DNA from: Citrobacter sp. Cu233 | GTDB taxonomy: Bacteria > Pseudomonadota > Gammaproteobacteria > Enterobacterales > Enterobacteriaceae | Length of the DNA stretch: 64,000 nt | Direction of reading: 5' to 3' | Assembly: GCF_030332225.1 (NCBI RefSeq) | Contig: NZ_JAOWIF010000042.1 | Coordinates: forward strand, 402,176 to 466,175 | Shown here: in pieces, positions 44,349 to 57,158 of the stretch | How the letters are laid out: the number at the start of each line of letters is the position of its first letter | Numbering within the stretch: position 1 is the first letter of the stretch | Notes under the pieces: generated by a model | Seen by the model: the letters and a program-made list of their open reading frames with translations, nothing else | Told to the model about the DNA's origin: nothing | Databases searched by the model: none | Position numbers and translations under genes: made by a program

Positions 44349-45770
44349 ATGAAAACAGACACCCCTTCTTTTGAAGCACAACAAATTGTGCGTTTACGGC
44401 GCAGGGATCAGATCCGTCGACTCCTTGATCGTGACAAAACGCCGTTGGCGATCCTCTTTATGGCCGCCGTGGTGGGTACAGTGACGGGGTTGGTGGGCGT
44501 GGCGTTTGAGAAAGCCGTGACCTGGGTGCAGAATCTGCGTATTGGCGCGCTGGCACAGGTTGCTGACTACGCCGTCCTTGTATGGCCATTGGCATTTCTT
44601 CTTTCTGCACTGCTGGCGATGGTAGGTTATTTTCTGGTGCGTAAATTTGCCCCGGAAGCAGGTGGTTCGGGGATCCCTGAGATTGAAGGCGCATTGGAAG
44701 AGCTCCGCCCGGTGCGCTGGTGGCGTGTGCTGCCGGTAAAATTTATCGGCGGTATGGGAACGCTGGGTGCCGGGATGGTGCTTGGCCGGGAAGGGCCAAC
44801 GGTGCAAATTGGTGGCAATATTGGGCGCATGGTGCTGGATATTTTCCACATGCGTAGCGCCGAAGCGCGACACACCTTACTGGCAACCGGTGCGGCTGCG
44901 GGTCTGTCGGCCGCGTTTAATGCGCCTTTGGCCGGCATTCTGTTTATTATTGAAGAGATGCGACCACAGTTTCGTTATAACCTCGTGTCGATCAAAGCCG
45001 TATTTACCGGCGTGATTATGTCGAGCATTGTGTTTCGTATTTTCAACGGTGAGGCCCCGATTATTGAGGTCGGGAAACTCTCCAATGCGCCGGTTAATAC
45101 GCTGTGGTTGTACCTCATCCTTGGGATTATTTTTGGTTGCGTCGGGCCGTTGTTCAATACCATGGTGTTGCGTACCCAGGATATGTTTCAACGCTTTCAC
45201 GGTGGTGAAATTAAAAAATGGGTGCTGATGGGCGGCGTGATCGGCGGCCTGTGCGGGATCCTCGGTTTGATTCAACCTGAAGCGGCAGGCGGTGGATTTA
45301 ATCTGATCCCGATTGCTGCGGCGGGCAATTTCAGCGTGGGCCTGCTGCTGTTTATCTTTATCGCCAGGGTCATCACCACGCTGCTGTGCTTCTCATCCGG
45401 CGCGCCTGGTGGGATATTTGCCCCGATGCTGGCATTAGGCACATTGCTGGGAACGGCATTTGGCATGGCTGCAGCGGCCTCTTTTCCGCAGTATCATCTG
45501 GAGGCGGGGACGTTTGCTATTGCCGGGATGGGGGCATTGCTGGCCGCTTCGGTGCGTGCGCCGTTAACGGGTATTGTGCTGGTGCTGGAAATGACGGATA
45601 ACTATCAGCTCATTTTGCCAATGATTATTACCTGTCTTGGCGCAACACTATTAGCCCAGTTTATGGGCGGAAAACCGCTATACTCGACTATCCTTGCCCG
45701 CACGCTGGCTAAGCAGGAAGCGGAGCAGGCGGCAAAAAGCCAGAGTACCGCCACGGGCGAGAATACTTGA
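44349..45770 (+). CDS. clcA: H+/Cl- exchange transporter ClcA
   Basis: Inner-membrane antiporter exchanging two chloride for one proton; it supports extreme acid resistance in E. coli. 473 residues, 18 alpha-helical membrane segments. Chloride-site motifs are GSGIPEIEG (about 106), [11 protein letters not shown] (gating Glu148), [14 protein letters not shown] (about 354) and the C-terminal Tyr445 region (KPLYSTILA). Internal proton Glu203 lies in [10 protein letters not shown]. The start at ATG 44349 agrees with E. coli. Confidence 0.96.
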   Translation: MKTDTPSFEAQQIVRLRRRDQIRRLLDRDKTPLAILFMAAVVGTVTGLVGVAFEKAVTWVQNLRIGALAQVADYAVLVWPLAFLLSALLAMVGYFLVRKFAPEAGGSGIPEIEGALEELRPVRWWRVLPVKFIGGMGTLGAGMVLGREGPTVQIGGNIGRMVLDIFHMRSAEARHTLLATGAAAGLSAAFNAPLAGILFIIEEMRPQFRYNLVSIKAVFTGVIMSSIVFRIFNGEAPIIEVGKLSNAPVNTLWLYLILGIIFGCVGPLFNTMVLRTQDMFQRFHGGEIKKWVLMGGVIGGLCGILGLIQPEAAGGGFNLIPIAAAGNFSVGLLLFIFIARVITTLLCFSSGAPGGIFAPMLALGTLLGTAFGMAAAASFPQYHLEAGTFAIAGMGALLAASVRAPLTGIVLVLEMTDNYQLILPMIITCLGATLLAQFMGGKPLYSTILARTLAKQEAEQAAKSQSTATGENT

Positions 45771-45812
45771 ACGAAATACCAGGGTATTAGATAATGGCCT
45801 CAACCATTGGGT

Positions 45813-45818
45813 TATAAT
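45813..45818 (+). promoter_or_regulatory. -10 element for erpA
   Basis: A perfect TATAAT lies 34 bases before the erpA ATG. No good -35 is visible at 17 bp, which fits a promoter helped by an activator; in E. coli this gene is controlled by IscR. I could not place an IscR site with confidence. Confidence 0.5.
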
Positions 45819-45851
45819 TTGCCCAATTGCCAATGTCGTTTGGAGCAAAAT

Positions 45852-46196
45852 ATGAGTGATGACGTAGCGCTGCCACTGCAATTTACTGAAGCAGCAGCCA
45901 ATAAAGTAAAAAGCCTGATCGCAGATGAAGATAACCCAAATCTGAAATTACGCGTGTATATCACCGGCGGTGGTTGCAGTGGTTTTCAGTACGGTTTTAC
46001 CTTTGATGATCAGGTAAACGATGGTGATATGACCATTGAGAAGCAAGGTGTTGGTCTGGTGGTTGATCCGATGAGCCTGCAGTATCTGGTAGGTGGTGCG
46101 GTTGATTACACCGAAGGTCTGGAAGGTTCTCGCTTTGTTGTGACTAACCCGAACGCCAAAAGCACCTGCGGGTGTGGTTCCTCTTTCAGCATCTGA
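45852..46196 (+). CDS. erpA: Iron-sulfur cluster insertion protein ErpA
   Basis: A-type carrier that delivers [4Fe-4S] clusters to enzymes such as IspG and IspH. 114 residues. The three cluster cysteines are in [10 protein letters not shown] (Cys42) and the C-terminal [11 protein letters not shown] (Cys106, Cys108). The open frame extends 15 codons upstream, but ATG 45852 gives the E. coli N-terminus [13 protein letters not shown]. Its clients include isoprenoid enzymes of the same pathway as dxr, further along this window. Confidence 0.96.
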   Translation: MSDDVALPLQFTEAAANKVKSLIADEDNPNLKLRVYITGGGCSGFQYGFTFDDQVNDGDMTIEKQGVGLVVDPMSLQYLVGGAVDYTEGLEGSRFVVTNPNAKSTCGCGSSFSI

Positions 46197-46209
46197 TTGC
46201 TGTTCGTTA

Positions 46210-46288
46210 TGCCGGATGGCGACGCAAGCGTCTTATCCGGCCTACAGGAAAGATGTTGTTGGCCCGATAAGCGTAGCGCCATCGGGCA
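46210..46288. repeat. BIME between erpA and yadS
   Basis: GCCGGATGGCGACGCAAGCGTCTTATCCGGCCTAC followed by GGCCCGATAAGCGTAGCGCCATCGGGC: two REP units in opposite orientation between convergent genes. Confidence 0.88.
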
Positions 46289-46296
46289 AAACAATA

Positions 46297-46920
46297 TCAA
46301 CGTCCATTATCATTCAGCGCAAACGTCGGCAATTTCAAATGCCAACGAATGGCGGCAAGCCGAATCAGCAGGGTAACGACCATCCCCATCATACTGGCGT
46401 TTTCCAGCGACACATTAAAGGTATAAAACGCGGTGGCGTGGACGATGCCGCCAATGATGCATGCGGTAGCGTAGATTTCGGTACGTAATATCATCGGCAC
46501 TTCACGTGCTAACACATCGCGAATAATTCCGCCGCCTACACCGGTAATGACCCCCATACAAATTGCCACCAGTGGTCCGGTTCCTGCGAGAAACGCTTTA
46601 TTCACGCCAATACCCACGAACACCGCCAGACCTACGGCATCCAGCACCGGAAGGATCCATTTCGCTAAGCGTCTTGGCTGACGTACCAGCACGATCGTCA
46701 ACATACTGGTGATCATCGCCACCACCAGATCTGTGGGATCTTTAACCCAGAATACGGGGCCGTTATCCAGCGCCATATCGCGGATCGTACCGCCACCGAC
46801 GGCGGTTACCACGCCTAAGACCAGAACGCCGAAGGGGTCCATACGCAGTTTTCCGGCAAGCAATACGCCAGAGATAGCAAATACCGCGGTACCGACAATA
46901 TCCAGCCAATAGACGAGCAT
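46297..46920 (-). CDS. yadS: TRIC-family cation channel YadS
   Basis: 207 residues, seven predicted membrane helices in two repeated UPF0126 halves. Each half has a Gly-rich glycine/Arg signature: VVTAVGGGTIRDMAL (about 36-50) and VITGVGGGIIRDVLA (about 122-136). Bacterial members form trimeric K+/cation channels related to animal TRIC; the role in enterobacteria is not clear. It ends the mtn-btuF-yadS unit, 37 bases after btuF, as in E. coli. Confidence 0.93.
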   Translation of the reverse strand: MLVYWLDIVGTAVFAISGVLLAGKLRMDPFGVLVLGVVTAVGGGTIRDMALDNGPVFWVKDPTDLVVAMITSMLTIVLVRQPRRLAKWILPVLDAVGLAVFVGIGVNKAFLAGTGPLVAICMGVITGVGGGIIRDVLAREVPMILRTEIYATACIIGGIVHATAFYTFNVSLENASMMGMVVTLLIRLAAIRWHLKLPTFALNDNGR

Positions 46921-46957
46921 CTTTAAATCCTCACAACAAACCTGGTGTGGGCAGGCG

Positions 46958-47758
46958 CTAATTTACTTGTGAAAGCGCATTACAGAGTTGTTTTGCGGCG
47001 AGGATAATACGCGGGCTCGCGCGTTCAAACCAGTCACTATCAAGAGTAATAACCGGGATTTTTAGCTGATTTCCCCAGTATTGCTCAATTTTAAGAATTT
47101 CGCCCGAACCGCCGGTAGCAACAATTGCCTGAGGGGCTCTTGCCAGGACCTGTTCGCGGCTGACCTGCGGCCATGGAACACGGCTGCCGGAAAAGATGTT
47201 TTCTCCACCACATACCTCAAGAACCTGGTTTTGAATGGAACCTTTTCCACTGGTAAACAGAGGATTTGCGCCAAACTGGAGAAACACACGTTTTTTCGGT
47301 TTGTTGGCATACTGAGATTTTAGTAAAGCATACTCATCAAGCAAGGTTTGCGCTGCTTGCTTTGCCTGTTCAGGTCTGGGACTCCACGGCGCAAGTTGAC
47401 GCAATGCATCAGCAACCTGCTCGACGGTGATGGCATCGACCCAGATGACCTTAATTCCCAGAGCGATCAGTTGATTGACTTGCCGCTCAGCATTCCCTCC
47501 GCGCCAGGCAATAACCAAATCGGGTTTGAGCGCCACAATACGTTCCAGATTCATGCCTTGCCAGGTTGAGACCTCTTCAATATTTTTGGCCTCAGGCGGG
47601 TAGTTTGAATAACTGCTGACGCCAACGGGGGTAATACCGGCGGCGAAGGCCAGTTCAGTGTTGGCTGGGGAAAGTGAAATCACGCGCGGCGCGGCGTAAA
47701 GCCACGCCGGAAGAGTGAAAAGCAGGGCGACCAGCGCCCTGGAGATGAAGTTAGCCAT
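46958..47758 (-). CDS. btuF: Periplasmic vitamin B12-binding protein
   Basis: Passes cobalamin from BtuB to the BtuCD importer. 266 residues. Signal peptide (about 1-22, ending LYA before APRVISL) is followed by a class III binding fold with [48 protein letters not shown] and a later [18 protein letters not shown] segment. I place the start at ATG 47758 ([13 protein letters not shown]); the frame runs nine codons further. It overlaps the mtn stop by 8 bases, so it is cotranscribed with mtn. Confidence 0.94.
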   Translation of the reverse strand: MANFISRALVALLFTLPAWLYAAPRVISLSPANTELAFAAGITPVGVSSYSNYPPEAKNIEEVSTWQGMNLERIVALKPDLVIAWRGGNAERQVNQLIALGIKVIWVDAITVEQVADALRQLAPWSPRPEQAKQAAQTLLDEYALLKSQYANKPKKRVFLQFGANPLFTSGKGSIQNQVLEVCGGENIFSGSRVPWPQVSREQVLARAPQAIVATGGSGEILKIEQYWGNQLKIPVITLDSDWFERASPRIILAAKQLCNALSQVN

Positions 47759-48449
47759 GCGCCAGTTTCTGCACCAGCGTTTCAACCATCAGGCTTGACT
47801 GTTTCGCGGCAACGACCAGAAATTCGTCAAAGCTGAGATGGGACTGCTGATCGGCGACGTCAGAGATAGCGCGAACGACAACAAACGGCACGTTAAAGTT
47901 GTGACACACGTGCGCAATTGCGGTTGCTTCCATCTCAACGGCAATCGCCTGTGGGAAGTTATGTTGAATTTTTGCCAGGCCAACGGAACCGTTAATGAAG
48001 GCATCGCCGCTGACGATCAGTCCACGGACGGCGTTCAGATTGAGTTCGGCAATGCAGGATTCCGCTGCAGCAATCAGTGCCGGGTCGGCTTTAAAACCGG
48101 CCGGGCAGCCCGGTAGCTGGCCAAATTCATAGCCGAATGCGGTGACGTCAGCATCGTGATAGCGCGCTTCGTCAGATACCACGATATCACCCACTTTTAG
48201 CGTAGAAGCCAGGCCACCCGCTGAACCGGTATTGATGATGGCATCTGGCTTGCAGTGTTCAAGCAGCAGCGTAGCGCCCAGCGCCGCAGCCACTTTACCG
48301 ATGCCCGATTTCAGTAGCGCAACCTCAGTGCCGTTCAGTTGGCCGGTGTAAATTTCACAACCGCCAAGAGCGATTGTCTGACGGTTTTCGATTTTGTCAC
48401 GCAGCAGCGTAACTTCTTCTTCCATTGCACCAATGATGCCGATTTTCAT
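47751..48449 (-). CDS. mtn: 5'-methylthioadenosine / S-adenosylhomocysteine nucleosidase
   Basis: Cleaves adenine from methylthioadenosine, S-adenosylhomocysteine and 5'-deoxyadenosine, recycling by-products of methylation, polyamine and radical-SAM reactions. 232 residues. Catalytic residues are Glu12 (GAMEEEV), Glu174 (IAVEMEATA) and Asp197 (ISDVADQ). First gene of mtn-btuF-yadS, divergent from dgt with an 83-bp gap. Spermidine synthesis produces methylthioadenosine, so the absence of speED in this window is of interest for its substrate supply. Confidence 0.97.
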   Translation of the reverse strand: MKIGIIGAMEEEVTLLRDKIENRQTIALGGCEIYTGQLNGTEVALLKSGIGKVAAALGATLLLEHCKPDAIINTGSAGGLASTLKVGDIVVSDEARYHDADVTAFGYEFGQLPGCPAGFKADPALIAAAESCIAELNLNAVRGLIVSGDAFINGSVGLAKIQHNFPQAIAVEMEATAIAHVCHNFNVPFVVVRAISDVADQQSHLSFDEFLVVAAKQSSLMVETLVQKLAHG

Positions 48450-48532
48450 AGATTTACTCGCGATAAGCCAGATTTGAGGGCATAGTCTATCATGCGCTTA
48501 AGGGGTAGCGCATTTCTCAGGCGGGAGAGGAC

Positions 48533-50050
48533 ATGGCACAGATCGATTTCCGAAAAAAAATAAACTGGCATCGTCGTTACCGTTCGCCGCAGGGCGTGAA
48601 ATCTGAGCATGAGATCCTGCGTGTTTTCGAAAGCGACCGTGGGCGCATTATCAATTCTCCGGCTATTCGCCGACTGCAGCAAAAAACCCAGGTCTTTCCG
48701 TTGGAGCGTAACGCGGCGGTGCGTACGCGCCTGACGCACTCGATGGAAGTTCAGCAGGTAGGACGTTATATCGCCAAAGAGATCCTCAGTCGACTGAAAG
48801 AGCAAAAACTGTTGGAGCAGTTCGGCCTGGATGAGTTGACCGGTCCCTTTGAAAGCATTGTCGAAATGTCCTGCCTGATGCATGACATCGGCAATCCGCC
48901 GTTTGGTCACTTTGGCGAGGCAGCAATTAATGACTGGTTTCGCCAGCGACTCTATCCGGCTGATGCTGAAAGTCAGCCCTTAAGTGACGATCGCTGCCTG
49001 GTGCCAGCGTTACGTTTACGTGAAGGTGAAGAGTCGCTCAATGATATTCGCCGCAAGGTACGTCAGGACCTGTGCCATTTTGAAGGCAATGCGCAGGGCA
49101 TTCGGTTGGTGCATACCCTGATGCGCATGAACCTGACCTGGTCGCAGGTGGGGGGGATTTTAAAATATACGCGCCCGGCATGGTGGCGTGGAGATACGCC
49201 GGCAACGCATAACTATTTAATGAAGAAACCGGGATATTACCTTTCCGAGGAACCGTATATTGAGCGGTTACGTAAAGAATTATTCTTAGCACCTTACAGT
49301 CGCTTTCCATTAACCTGGATTATGGAAGCAGCGGACGATATCTCTTATTGTGTGGCTGATCTGGAGGATGCTGTTGAGAAAAGAATCTTCAGCGTCGAGC
49401 AGCTTTACCACCATCTGTATGAGGCGTGGGGGCATCATGAAAAAGGTTCCCTGTTTAGTCAGGTTGTTGAGAACGCCTGGGAAAAATCTCGTTCAAATAC
49501 ATTAAGTCGCAGTACGGAAGATCAGTTCTTTATGTATTTACGCGTTAACACGCTGAATAAACTGGTACCGTATGCCGCTCAGCGTTTTATTGATAATTTA
49601 CCGCAAATTTTTGAGGGGAGTTTTAATCACGCTTTATTAGAAGATGCCAGTAGCTTCAGTCAGTTGCTTGGGGTTTATAAAAATGTAGCGGTAAAACATG
49701 TGTTTAGCCATCCAGATGTGGAGCAACTGGAATTGCAAGGCTATCGGGTTATCAGTGGGCTTCTGGAAATCTACCAACCACTGTTAAAAATGTCATTATC
49801 CGACTTTAGCGGGCTGGTTGAGCACGAAAGATTAAAACAGTTCCCTATCGAATCACGATTATTTCAAAAGCTGTCTACCCGTCATCGCCTTGCTTATGTT
49901 GAGGCGGTCAGTAAAATATTGCCGGGTAGTGCCGAGTTCCCAGTTATGGAATATTATTACCGTTGCCGTTTAATTCAGGATTATATCAGCGGGATGACTG
50001 ACTTGTATGCCTGGGATGAATATAGACGGCTGATGGCGGTAGAACAATAA
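48533..50050 (+). CDS. dgt: Deoxyguanosine triphosphate triphosphohydrolase
   Basis: Hydrolyses dGTP to deoxyguanosine and tripolyphosphate, shaping the dNTP pool and limiting some phages. 505 residues, same as E. coli. HD-domain motifs are [13 protein letters not shown] (about 64) and [16 protein letters not shown] (about 113-128), with the metal His-Asp pair. Further conserved segments are [11 protein letters not shown] and [13 protein letters not shown]. The second half (from about 49200) is more AT-rich than neighbouring genes, a feature I also recall for E. coli dgt. Confidence 0.95.
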   Translation: MAQIDFRKKINWHRRYRSPQGVKSEHEILRVFESDRGRIINSPAIRRLQQKTQVFPLERNAAVRTRLTHSMEVQQVGRYIAKEILSRLKEQKLLEQFGLDELTGPFESIVEMSCLMHDIGNPPFGHFGEAAINDWFRQRLYPADAESQPLSDDRCLVPALRLREGEESLNDIRRKVRQDLCHFEGNAQGIRLVHTLMRMNLTWSQVGGILKYTRPAWWRGDTPATHNYLMKKPGYYLSEEPYIERLRKELFLAPYSRFPLTWIMEAADDISYCVADLEDAVEKRIFSVEQLYHHLYEAWGHHEKGSLFSQVVENAWEKSRSNTLSRSTEDQFFMYLRVNTLNKLVPYAAQRFIDNLPQIFEGSFNHALLEDASSFSQLLGVYKNVAVKHVFSHPDVEQLELQGYRVISGLLEIYQPLLKMSLSDFSGLVEHERLKQFPIESRLFQKLSTRHRLAYVEAVSKILPGSAEFPVMEYYYRCRLIQDYISGMTDLYAWDEYRRLMAVEQ

Positions 50051-50106
50051 ATACTCATTTGTAAAGACGGACAATAAAATTTTACTTTTTCCTTAAACTT
50101 CATTCT

Positions 50107-50134
50107 GGAACTTAGCGCTATAAAACGACTCTGA
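50107..50134 (+). promoter_or_regulatory. Sigma-E promoter of degP
   Basis: GGAACTT (50107-50113), a 16-bp spacer, then TCTGA (50130-50134) match the RpoE consensus and the known E. coli degP promoter. A GTAAA at 50061-50065 just upstream could be half of a CpxR site, which also activates degP in E. coli; that part is uncertain. Confidence 0.9.
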
Positions 50135-50179
50135 GGTATACAGCAATTTTGCGTGACCTGTTAATCGAGAACGAAACAC

Positions 50180-51613
50180 ATGAAAAAAACCACATTAGCA
50201 ATGAGTGCACTGGCTCTGAGTTTAGGTTTGGCGTTGTCCCCCCTGTCTGCAACGGCGGCTGAGACAGCGTCTTCAGCAACAACAGCCCAACAGATGCCAA
50301 GCCTGGCCCCGATGCTCGAAAAAGTGATGCCATCGGTGGTGAGTATTAATGTCGAGGGGAGCACGACGGTCAATACGCCGCGTATGCCGCGTAATTTCCA
50401 GCAGTTCTTCGGTGATAACTCTCCGTTCTGTCAGGACGGTTCTCCGTTCCAGAGTTCACCGTTCTGCCAGGGTGGCGCTCCGGGTGCTGACAACGGCGGC
50501 GGACAGCAGCAGAAATTTATGGCGCTGGGGTCTGGCGTCATCATTGATGCTGCGAAAGGGTACGTTGTAACCAACAACCACGTGGTCGATAACGCGACGG
50601 TGATCAAGGTTCAACTGAGCGATGGTCGTAAGTTTGACGCGAAGATCGTCGGAAAAGATCCGCGCTCTGATATCGCGCTGATCCAGATCCAGGACCCGAA
50701 AAACCTGACAGCGATTAAGCTGGCAGATTCTGATGCGCTGCGCGTGGGTGATTACACTGTGGCGATTGGTAACCCGTTTGGCCTTGGTGAAACGGTGACT
50801 TCCGGTATCGTTTCTGCACTGGGGCGTAGTGGCCTGAATGCCGAAAACTACGAGAACTTTATCCAGACGGATGCGGCGATCAACCGCGGTAACTCTGGTG
50901 GTGCGTTGGTTAACCTGAATGGTGAGTTGATCGGGATTAACACCGCGATCCTCGCGCCGGACGGTGGCAACATCGGGATCGGTTTTGCTATCCCAAGCAA
51001 CATGGTGAAAAACCTGACTTCGCAGATGGTTGAGTTCGGTCAGGTTAAACGCGGTGAGCTGGGTATTATGGGGACTGAGCTGAGCTCTGAGCTGGCGAAA
51101 GCGATGAAAGTGGATGCCCAGCGTGGGGCATTCGTCAGCCAGGTTATGCCGAACTCTTCTGCAGCGAAAGCCGGTATCAAAGCTGGTGACGTGATTACAT
51201 CACTGAACGGTAAACCAATCAGCAGCTTCGCTGCGCTGCGTGCGCAGGTCGGCACAATGCCAGTGGGGAGCAAAATTAACCTTGGCCTGCTGCGCGACGG
51301 TAAGCCGGTAACGGTGAACCTGGAACTGCAGCAGAGCAGCCAGACTCAGGTTGATTCTAGCTCTATCTTCAAAGGTATTGAAGGTGCGGATATGAGCAAC
51401 AAAGGCCAGGACAAAGGTGTCGTGGTAAGCGATGTGAAACCGAATTCGCCGGCGGCACAGATTGGCCTGAAGAAAGGGGATGTCATCATTGGTGCGAACC
51501 AGCAACCGGTGAAAAACATCGCGGAACTGCGCAAAATTCTCGACAGTAAACCCGCTGTTCTGGCGCTGAACATTCAGCGTGGTGACAGCTCTATCTATCT
51601 GTTGATGCAGTAA
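50180..51613 (+). CDS. degP: Periplasmic serine protease and chaperone DegP
   Basis: Degrades or refolds damaged envelope proteins; forms hexamers and larger cages. 477 residues. The signal peptide (about 1-26, ending ATA) is followed by a trypsin-like domain with LA loop (two Cys in FCQDGSPFQSSPFC, about 83-97). The catalytic triad is His in TNNHVVDN, Asp in RSDIALIQ and Ser in RGNSGGALV (about 239). PDZ1 (about 285-375) and PDZ2 (about 390-470) follow. Three residues longer than K-12 in the Gly-rich part of the LA loop. Controlled by the sigma-E promoter at 50107. Confidence 0.97.
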   Translation: MKKTTLAMSALALSLGLALSPLSATAAETASSATTAQQMPSLAPMLEKVMPSVVSINVEGSTTVNTPRMPRNFQQFFGDNSPFCQDGSPFQSSPFCQGGAPGADNGGGQQQKFMALGSGVIIDAAKGYVVTNNHVVDNATVIKVQLSDGRKFDAKIVGKDPRSDIALIQIQDPKNLTAIKLADSDALRVGDYTVAIGNPFGLGETVTSGIVSALGRSGLNAENYENFIQTDAAINRGNSGGALVNLNGELIGINTAILAPDGGNIGIGFAIPSNMVKNLTSQMVEFGQVKRGELGIMGTELSSELAKAMKVDAQRGAFVSQVMPNSSAAKAGIKAGDVITSLNGKPISSFAALRAQVGTMPVGSKINLGLLRDGKPVTVNLELQQSSQTQVDSSSIFKGIEGADMSNKGQDKGVVVSDVKPNSPAAQIGLKKGDVIIGANQQPVKNIAELRKILDSKPAVLALNIQRGDSSIYLLMQ

Positions 51614-51618
51614 TCCCT

Positions 51619-51656
51619 TGAACCCCTTCCCATATCAGGGAAGGGGTTTCTTTTTG
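51619..51656 (+). terminator. degP terminator
   Basis: An 11-bp stem AACCCCTTCCC / GGGAAGGGGTT with loop ATATCA is followed by TCTTTTT, 7 bases after the stop. Confidence 0.93.
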
Positions 51657-51693
51657 TGATACCTACCACAACTCCATACTTCTCTCTTCTGCT

Positions 51694-51709
51694 TTGTGCA
51701 TTTGCACAA
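51694..51709. promoter_or_regulatory. Palindromic operator upstream of cdaR (candidate CdaR site)
   Basis: TTGTGCA-tt-TGCACAA is a perfect 16-bp palindrome, 53 bp before the cdaR ATG, between the degP terminator and cdaR. CdaR activates its own gene together with the galactarate and glucarate genes in E. coli. Assigning the site to CdaR is inference from position. Confidence 0.55.
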
Positions 51710-51762
51710 TGCCGTAGCCTGTTTTCTTCCCTATGCTTGAGCACTGCTCACAGGAGGGCTTT

Positions 51763-52920
51763 ATGGCTGGCTGGCATCTCGATACCAAAATGGCGCAGGA
51801 TATTGTGGCGCGCACGATGCGCATCATTGATACCAATATCAACGTAATGGATGCCCGTGGGCGGATCATTGGCAGTGGCGATCGCGAACGTATTGGTGAA
51901 TTGCACGAAGGTGCGCTGCTGGTGCTCTCACAGAGCCGGGTAGTCGATATTGATGATGCGGTAGCGAGACATCTGCACGGCGTGCGACAGGGAATAAACC
52001 TGCCGCTGCGGCTTGAAGGCGAAATTGTTGGCGTTATTGGTTTAACCGGTGAGCCGGAGCATTTGCGTAAGTACGGTGAACTGGTATGTATGACTGCCGA
52101 AATGATGCTGGAACAGTCGCGTCTGATGCATCTGCTCGCTCAGGACAGTCGTCTGCGCGAAGAACTGGTGATGAATCTGATTCAGGCTGAAGAGAACACC
52201 CCGGCGCTGGTGGAATGGGCGCAGCGGCTAGGTATAGATCTGAACCAGCCACGTGTGGTAGCAGTGGTGGAGGTCGACAGCGGTCAGCTTGGTGTAGACA
52301 GCGCCATGGCTGAACTACAGCAATTACAAAATGCGTTGACGACACCAGAACGAAATAATCTGATTGCAATTGTTTCACTGACTGAGATGGTGGTTCTGAA
52401 ACCTGCGCTGAATCAGTTTGGCCGCTGGGATGCAGAAGATCATCGCAAGCGCGTTGAACAACTGATCGCCCGTATGAAAGAGAACGGACAGCTACGCTTT
52501 CGCGTATCGCTGGGCAACTATTTTACCGGGCCGGGCAGCATTGCCCGCTCGTATCGCACCGCGCGTACGACCATGATGGTGGGTAAGCAGCGCATGCCGG
52601 AAAGCCGCAGCTATTTTTACCAGGATTTAATGTTGCCGGTGCTGTTAGACAGCCTGCGTGGTGGCTGGCAGGCTAATGAGCTGGCCCGTCCGTTGGTACG
52701 GCTGAAAGCGATGGATAACAACGGTTTGCTGCGCCGGACATTAGCGGCATGGTTTCGCCACAATGTACAGCCGCTGGCGACCTCAAAGGCACTATTTATC
52801 CACCGCAATACGCTTGAATATCGCCTGAACCGTATTTCAGAACTTACCGGGCTGGATTTGGGGAATTTTGACGACAGACTGCTACTGTATGTGGCGTTGC
52901 AACTGGATGAGCAGCGGTAG
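51763..52920 (+). CDS. cdaR: Sugar diacid utilisation transcriptional regulator CdaR
   Basis: Activator of galactarate, glucarate and glycerate use. 385 residues. The N-terminal diacid-recognition domain (about 5-135) is followed by a GGDEF-like middle region without GGDEF residues (about 140-280). A PucR-type C-terminal helix-turn-helix (about 325-380) includes LATSKALFIHRNTLEYRLNRISELTG. ATG 51763 follows AGGAGG and matches E. coli MAGWHLDTKM; an in-frame ATG at 51733 lies upstream of that site and is rejected. Its targets are not in the window. Confidence 0.95.
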   Translation: MAGWHLDTKMAQDIVARTMRIIDTNINVMDARGRIIGSGDRERIGELHEGALLVLSQSRVVDIDDAVARHLHGVRQGINLPLRLEGEIVGVIGLTGEPEHLRKYGELVCMTAEMMLEQSRLMHLLAQDSRLREELVMNLIQAEENTPALVEWAQRLGIDLNQPRVVAVVEVDSGQLGVDSAMAELQQLQNALTTPERNNLIAIVSLTEMVVLKPALNQFGRWDAEDHRKRVEQLIARMKENGQLRFRVSLGNYFTGPGSIARSYRTARTTMMVGKQRMPESRSYFYQDLMLPVLLDSLRGGWQANELARPLVRLKAMDNNGLLRRTLAAWFRHNVQPLATSKALFIHRNTLEYRLNRISELTGLDLGNFDDRLLLYVALQLDEQR

Positions 52921-52936
52921 AAGATAAGGGGCTTGC

Positions 52937-53002
52937 TGGCCTGACAAGCGTAGCGCCATCAGGCAAAAATGCCGGGCGGCGGCTTCGCCTTACCCGGCTT
53001 AC
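52937..53002. repeat. BIME between cdaR and yaeH
   Basis: GCTGGCCTGACAAGCGTAGCGCCATCAGGC and GCCGGGCGGCGGCTTCGCCTTACCCGGC: two REP-type arms between convergent genes. Confidence 0.85.
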
Positions 53003-53020
53003 GAATACATTCACATGCGA

Positions 53021-53407
53021 TTATTTACGCGTCAGCTTTTCCAGATCGGCTTCGATTTCGCTGATCTTGTTGGTCACGACGCTTTCCAGATGACGTAAAT
53101 CATCGAGGATCTTGCGTTTAAGATCGACTTCACTGCGATCGCGCTGGCAGATCTGATCCAGCTCATCGATCACATAGCGCAGGTTTGGACTGATCTCCTG
53201 CACTTCTTTGTAGCCCTGACCGATGCCATCGGCGACCACCGTTTTACGCTGACGGGGATATTTGAACTTCACGCTCTTGGCAAAAAACTCGCCTTTATCC
53301 TTTTGGAAATAGATTTTCAGGATATCGTTGTTGGCTTCTTGCCGCAGGCTGTAACGATCGATCTCTTCAGGATTAGTAATGCCCAGACTTTTCAGATTGT
53401 CATACAT
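53021..53407 (-). CDS. yaeH: YaeH, DUF3461 family protein
   Basis: 128 residues, charged and soluble, same length as E. coli YaeH (UPF0325/DUF3461). The C-terminal third (about 85-128) is rich in heptad-like Leu/Ile with Lys/Glu and probably forms a coiled coil ([24 protein letters not shown]...). No signal peptide and no catalytic motif. Function unknown. It follows dapD on the same strand after the dapD terminator. Confidence 0.9.
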   Translation of the reverse strand: MYDNLKSLGITNPEEIDRYSLRQEANNDILKIYFQKDKGEFFAKSVKFKYPRQRKTVVADGIGQGYKEVQEISPNLRYVIDELDQICQRDRSEVDLKRKILDDLRHLESVVTNKISEIEADLEKLTRK

Positions 53408-53478
53408 AGCGGTACCCTTAAGCTCACTATAACCATTGAATAATTAACGAAAAGCCTTGTTTATGCCACCCGCAGATG

Positions 53479-53506
53479 TAAAAAAAGCGGGCGAAGCCCG
53501 CTTTTT
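53479..53506 (-). terminator. dapD terminator
   Basis: GAAAAAGCGGGC-ttc-GCCCGCTTTTTTT on the minus strand, 11-38 bases past the dapD stop. A-T rich flanks on both sides would make it work in either direction. Confidence 0.92.
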
Positions 53507-53516
53507 CAAATTGCTG

Positions 53517-54341
53517 TTAGTCGATGGTACGTAACAGTTCGTTGATACCCACTTTGCCACGCGTTTTAGCGTCGACTTTCTTCACGATCACCGCGCAGTA
53601 CAGGCTGTATTTGCCATCTTTCGACGGCAGGTTGCCGGAAACGACAACAGAACCCGCCGGTACGCGGCCATAATGCACTTCACCCGTTTCACGATCGTAA
53701 ATACGGGTGCTCTGACCGATATACACGCCCATCGAGATGACGGAACCTTCTTCGACAATCACGCCTTCCACGACTTCAGAACGCGCACCGATGAAGCAGT
53801 TATCTTCGATGATGGTCGGGTTTGCCTGTAATGGCTCCAGCACACCGCCGATACCAACACCGCCGGACAGGTGAACATTCTTACCGATTTGCGCACAAGA
53901 ACCTACGGTAGCCCAGGTATCAACCATCGTACCTTCATCAACATATGCACCAATGTTAACGTAAGACGGCATCAGCACGGTGTTACGCGCGATAAATGCC
54001 CCCTGACGCACGGCCGCAGGCGGAACCACGCGGAAGCCTTCTTTCTGGAAGCGTGCTTCATCGTAGTCGGCAAATTTCATCGGCACTTTATCGAAGTAGC
54101 GGCTTTCCGCACCATCGATAACCTGATTATCGTTAATACGGAAAGAGAGCAGGACCGCTTTTTTCAGCCACTGATGGGTGATCCACTGGCCGTCAATCTT
54201 TTCTGCGACACGCAGTGCACCGGAATCCAGTAAAGAAATAACCTGATTAACCGCTTCACGGGTTACGGTATCCACATTTGCCGGAGTGATGTCGGCACGA
54301 CGCTCAAAAGCGGACTCAATAACGTTCTGTAACTGCTGCAT
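53517..54341 (-). CDS. dapD: 2,3,4,5-tetrahydropyridine-2,6-dicarboxylate N-succinyltransferase
   Basis: Succinyl-CoA-dependent step of lysine and meso-diaminopimelate synthesis. 274 residues. An N-terminal helical domain (1-100) is followed by a left-handed beta helix of hexapeptide repeats (about 105-230: [48 protein letters not shown]). The C-terminal beta part ends [12 protein letters not shown]. It feeds diaminopimelate to cell-wall building together with the other envelope genes here (mrcB, uppS). It starts 31 bases after the glnD stop. Confidence 0.97.
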   Translation of the reverse strand: MQQLQNVIESAFERRADITPANVDTVTREAVNQVISLLDSGALRVAEKIDGQWITHQWLKKAVLLSFRINDNQVIDGAESRYFDKVPMKFADYDEARFQKEGFRVVPPAAVRQGAFIARNTVLMPSYVNIGAYVDEGTMVDTWATVGSCAQIGKNVHLSGGVGIGGVLEPLQANPTIIEDNCFIGARSEVVEGVIVEEGSVISMGVYIGQSTRIYDRETGEVHYGRVPAGSVVVSGNLPSKDGKYSLYCAVIVKKVDAKTRGKVGINELLRTID

Positions 54342-54372
54342 TGTTAAACTCTTTCCATAATAAATAAAAACA

Positions 54373-57153
<2,781 letters not shown>

Positions 57154-57158
57154 AAAAA

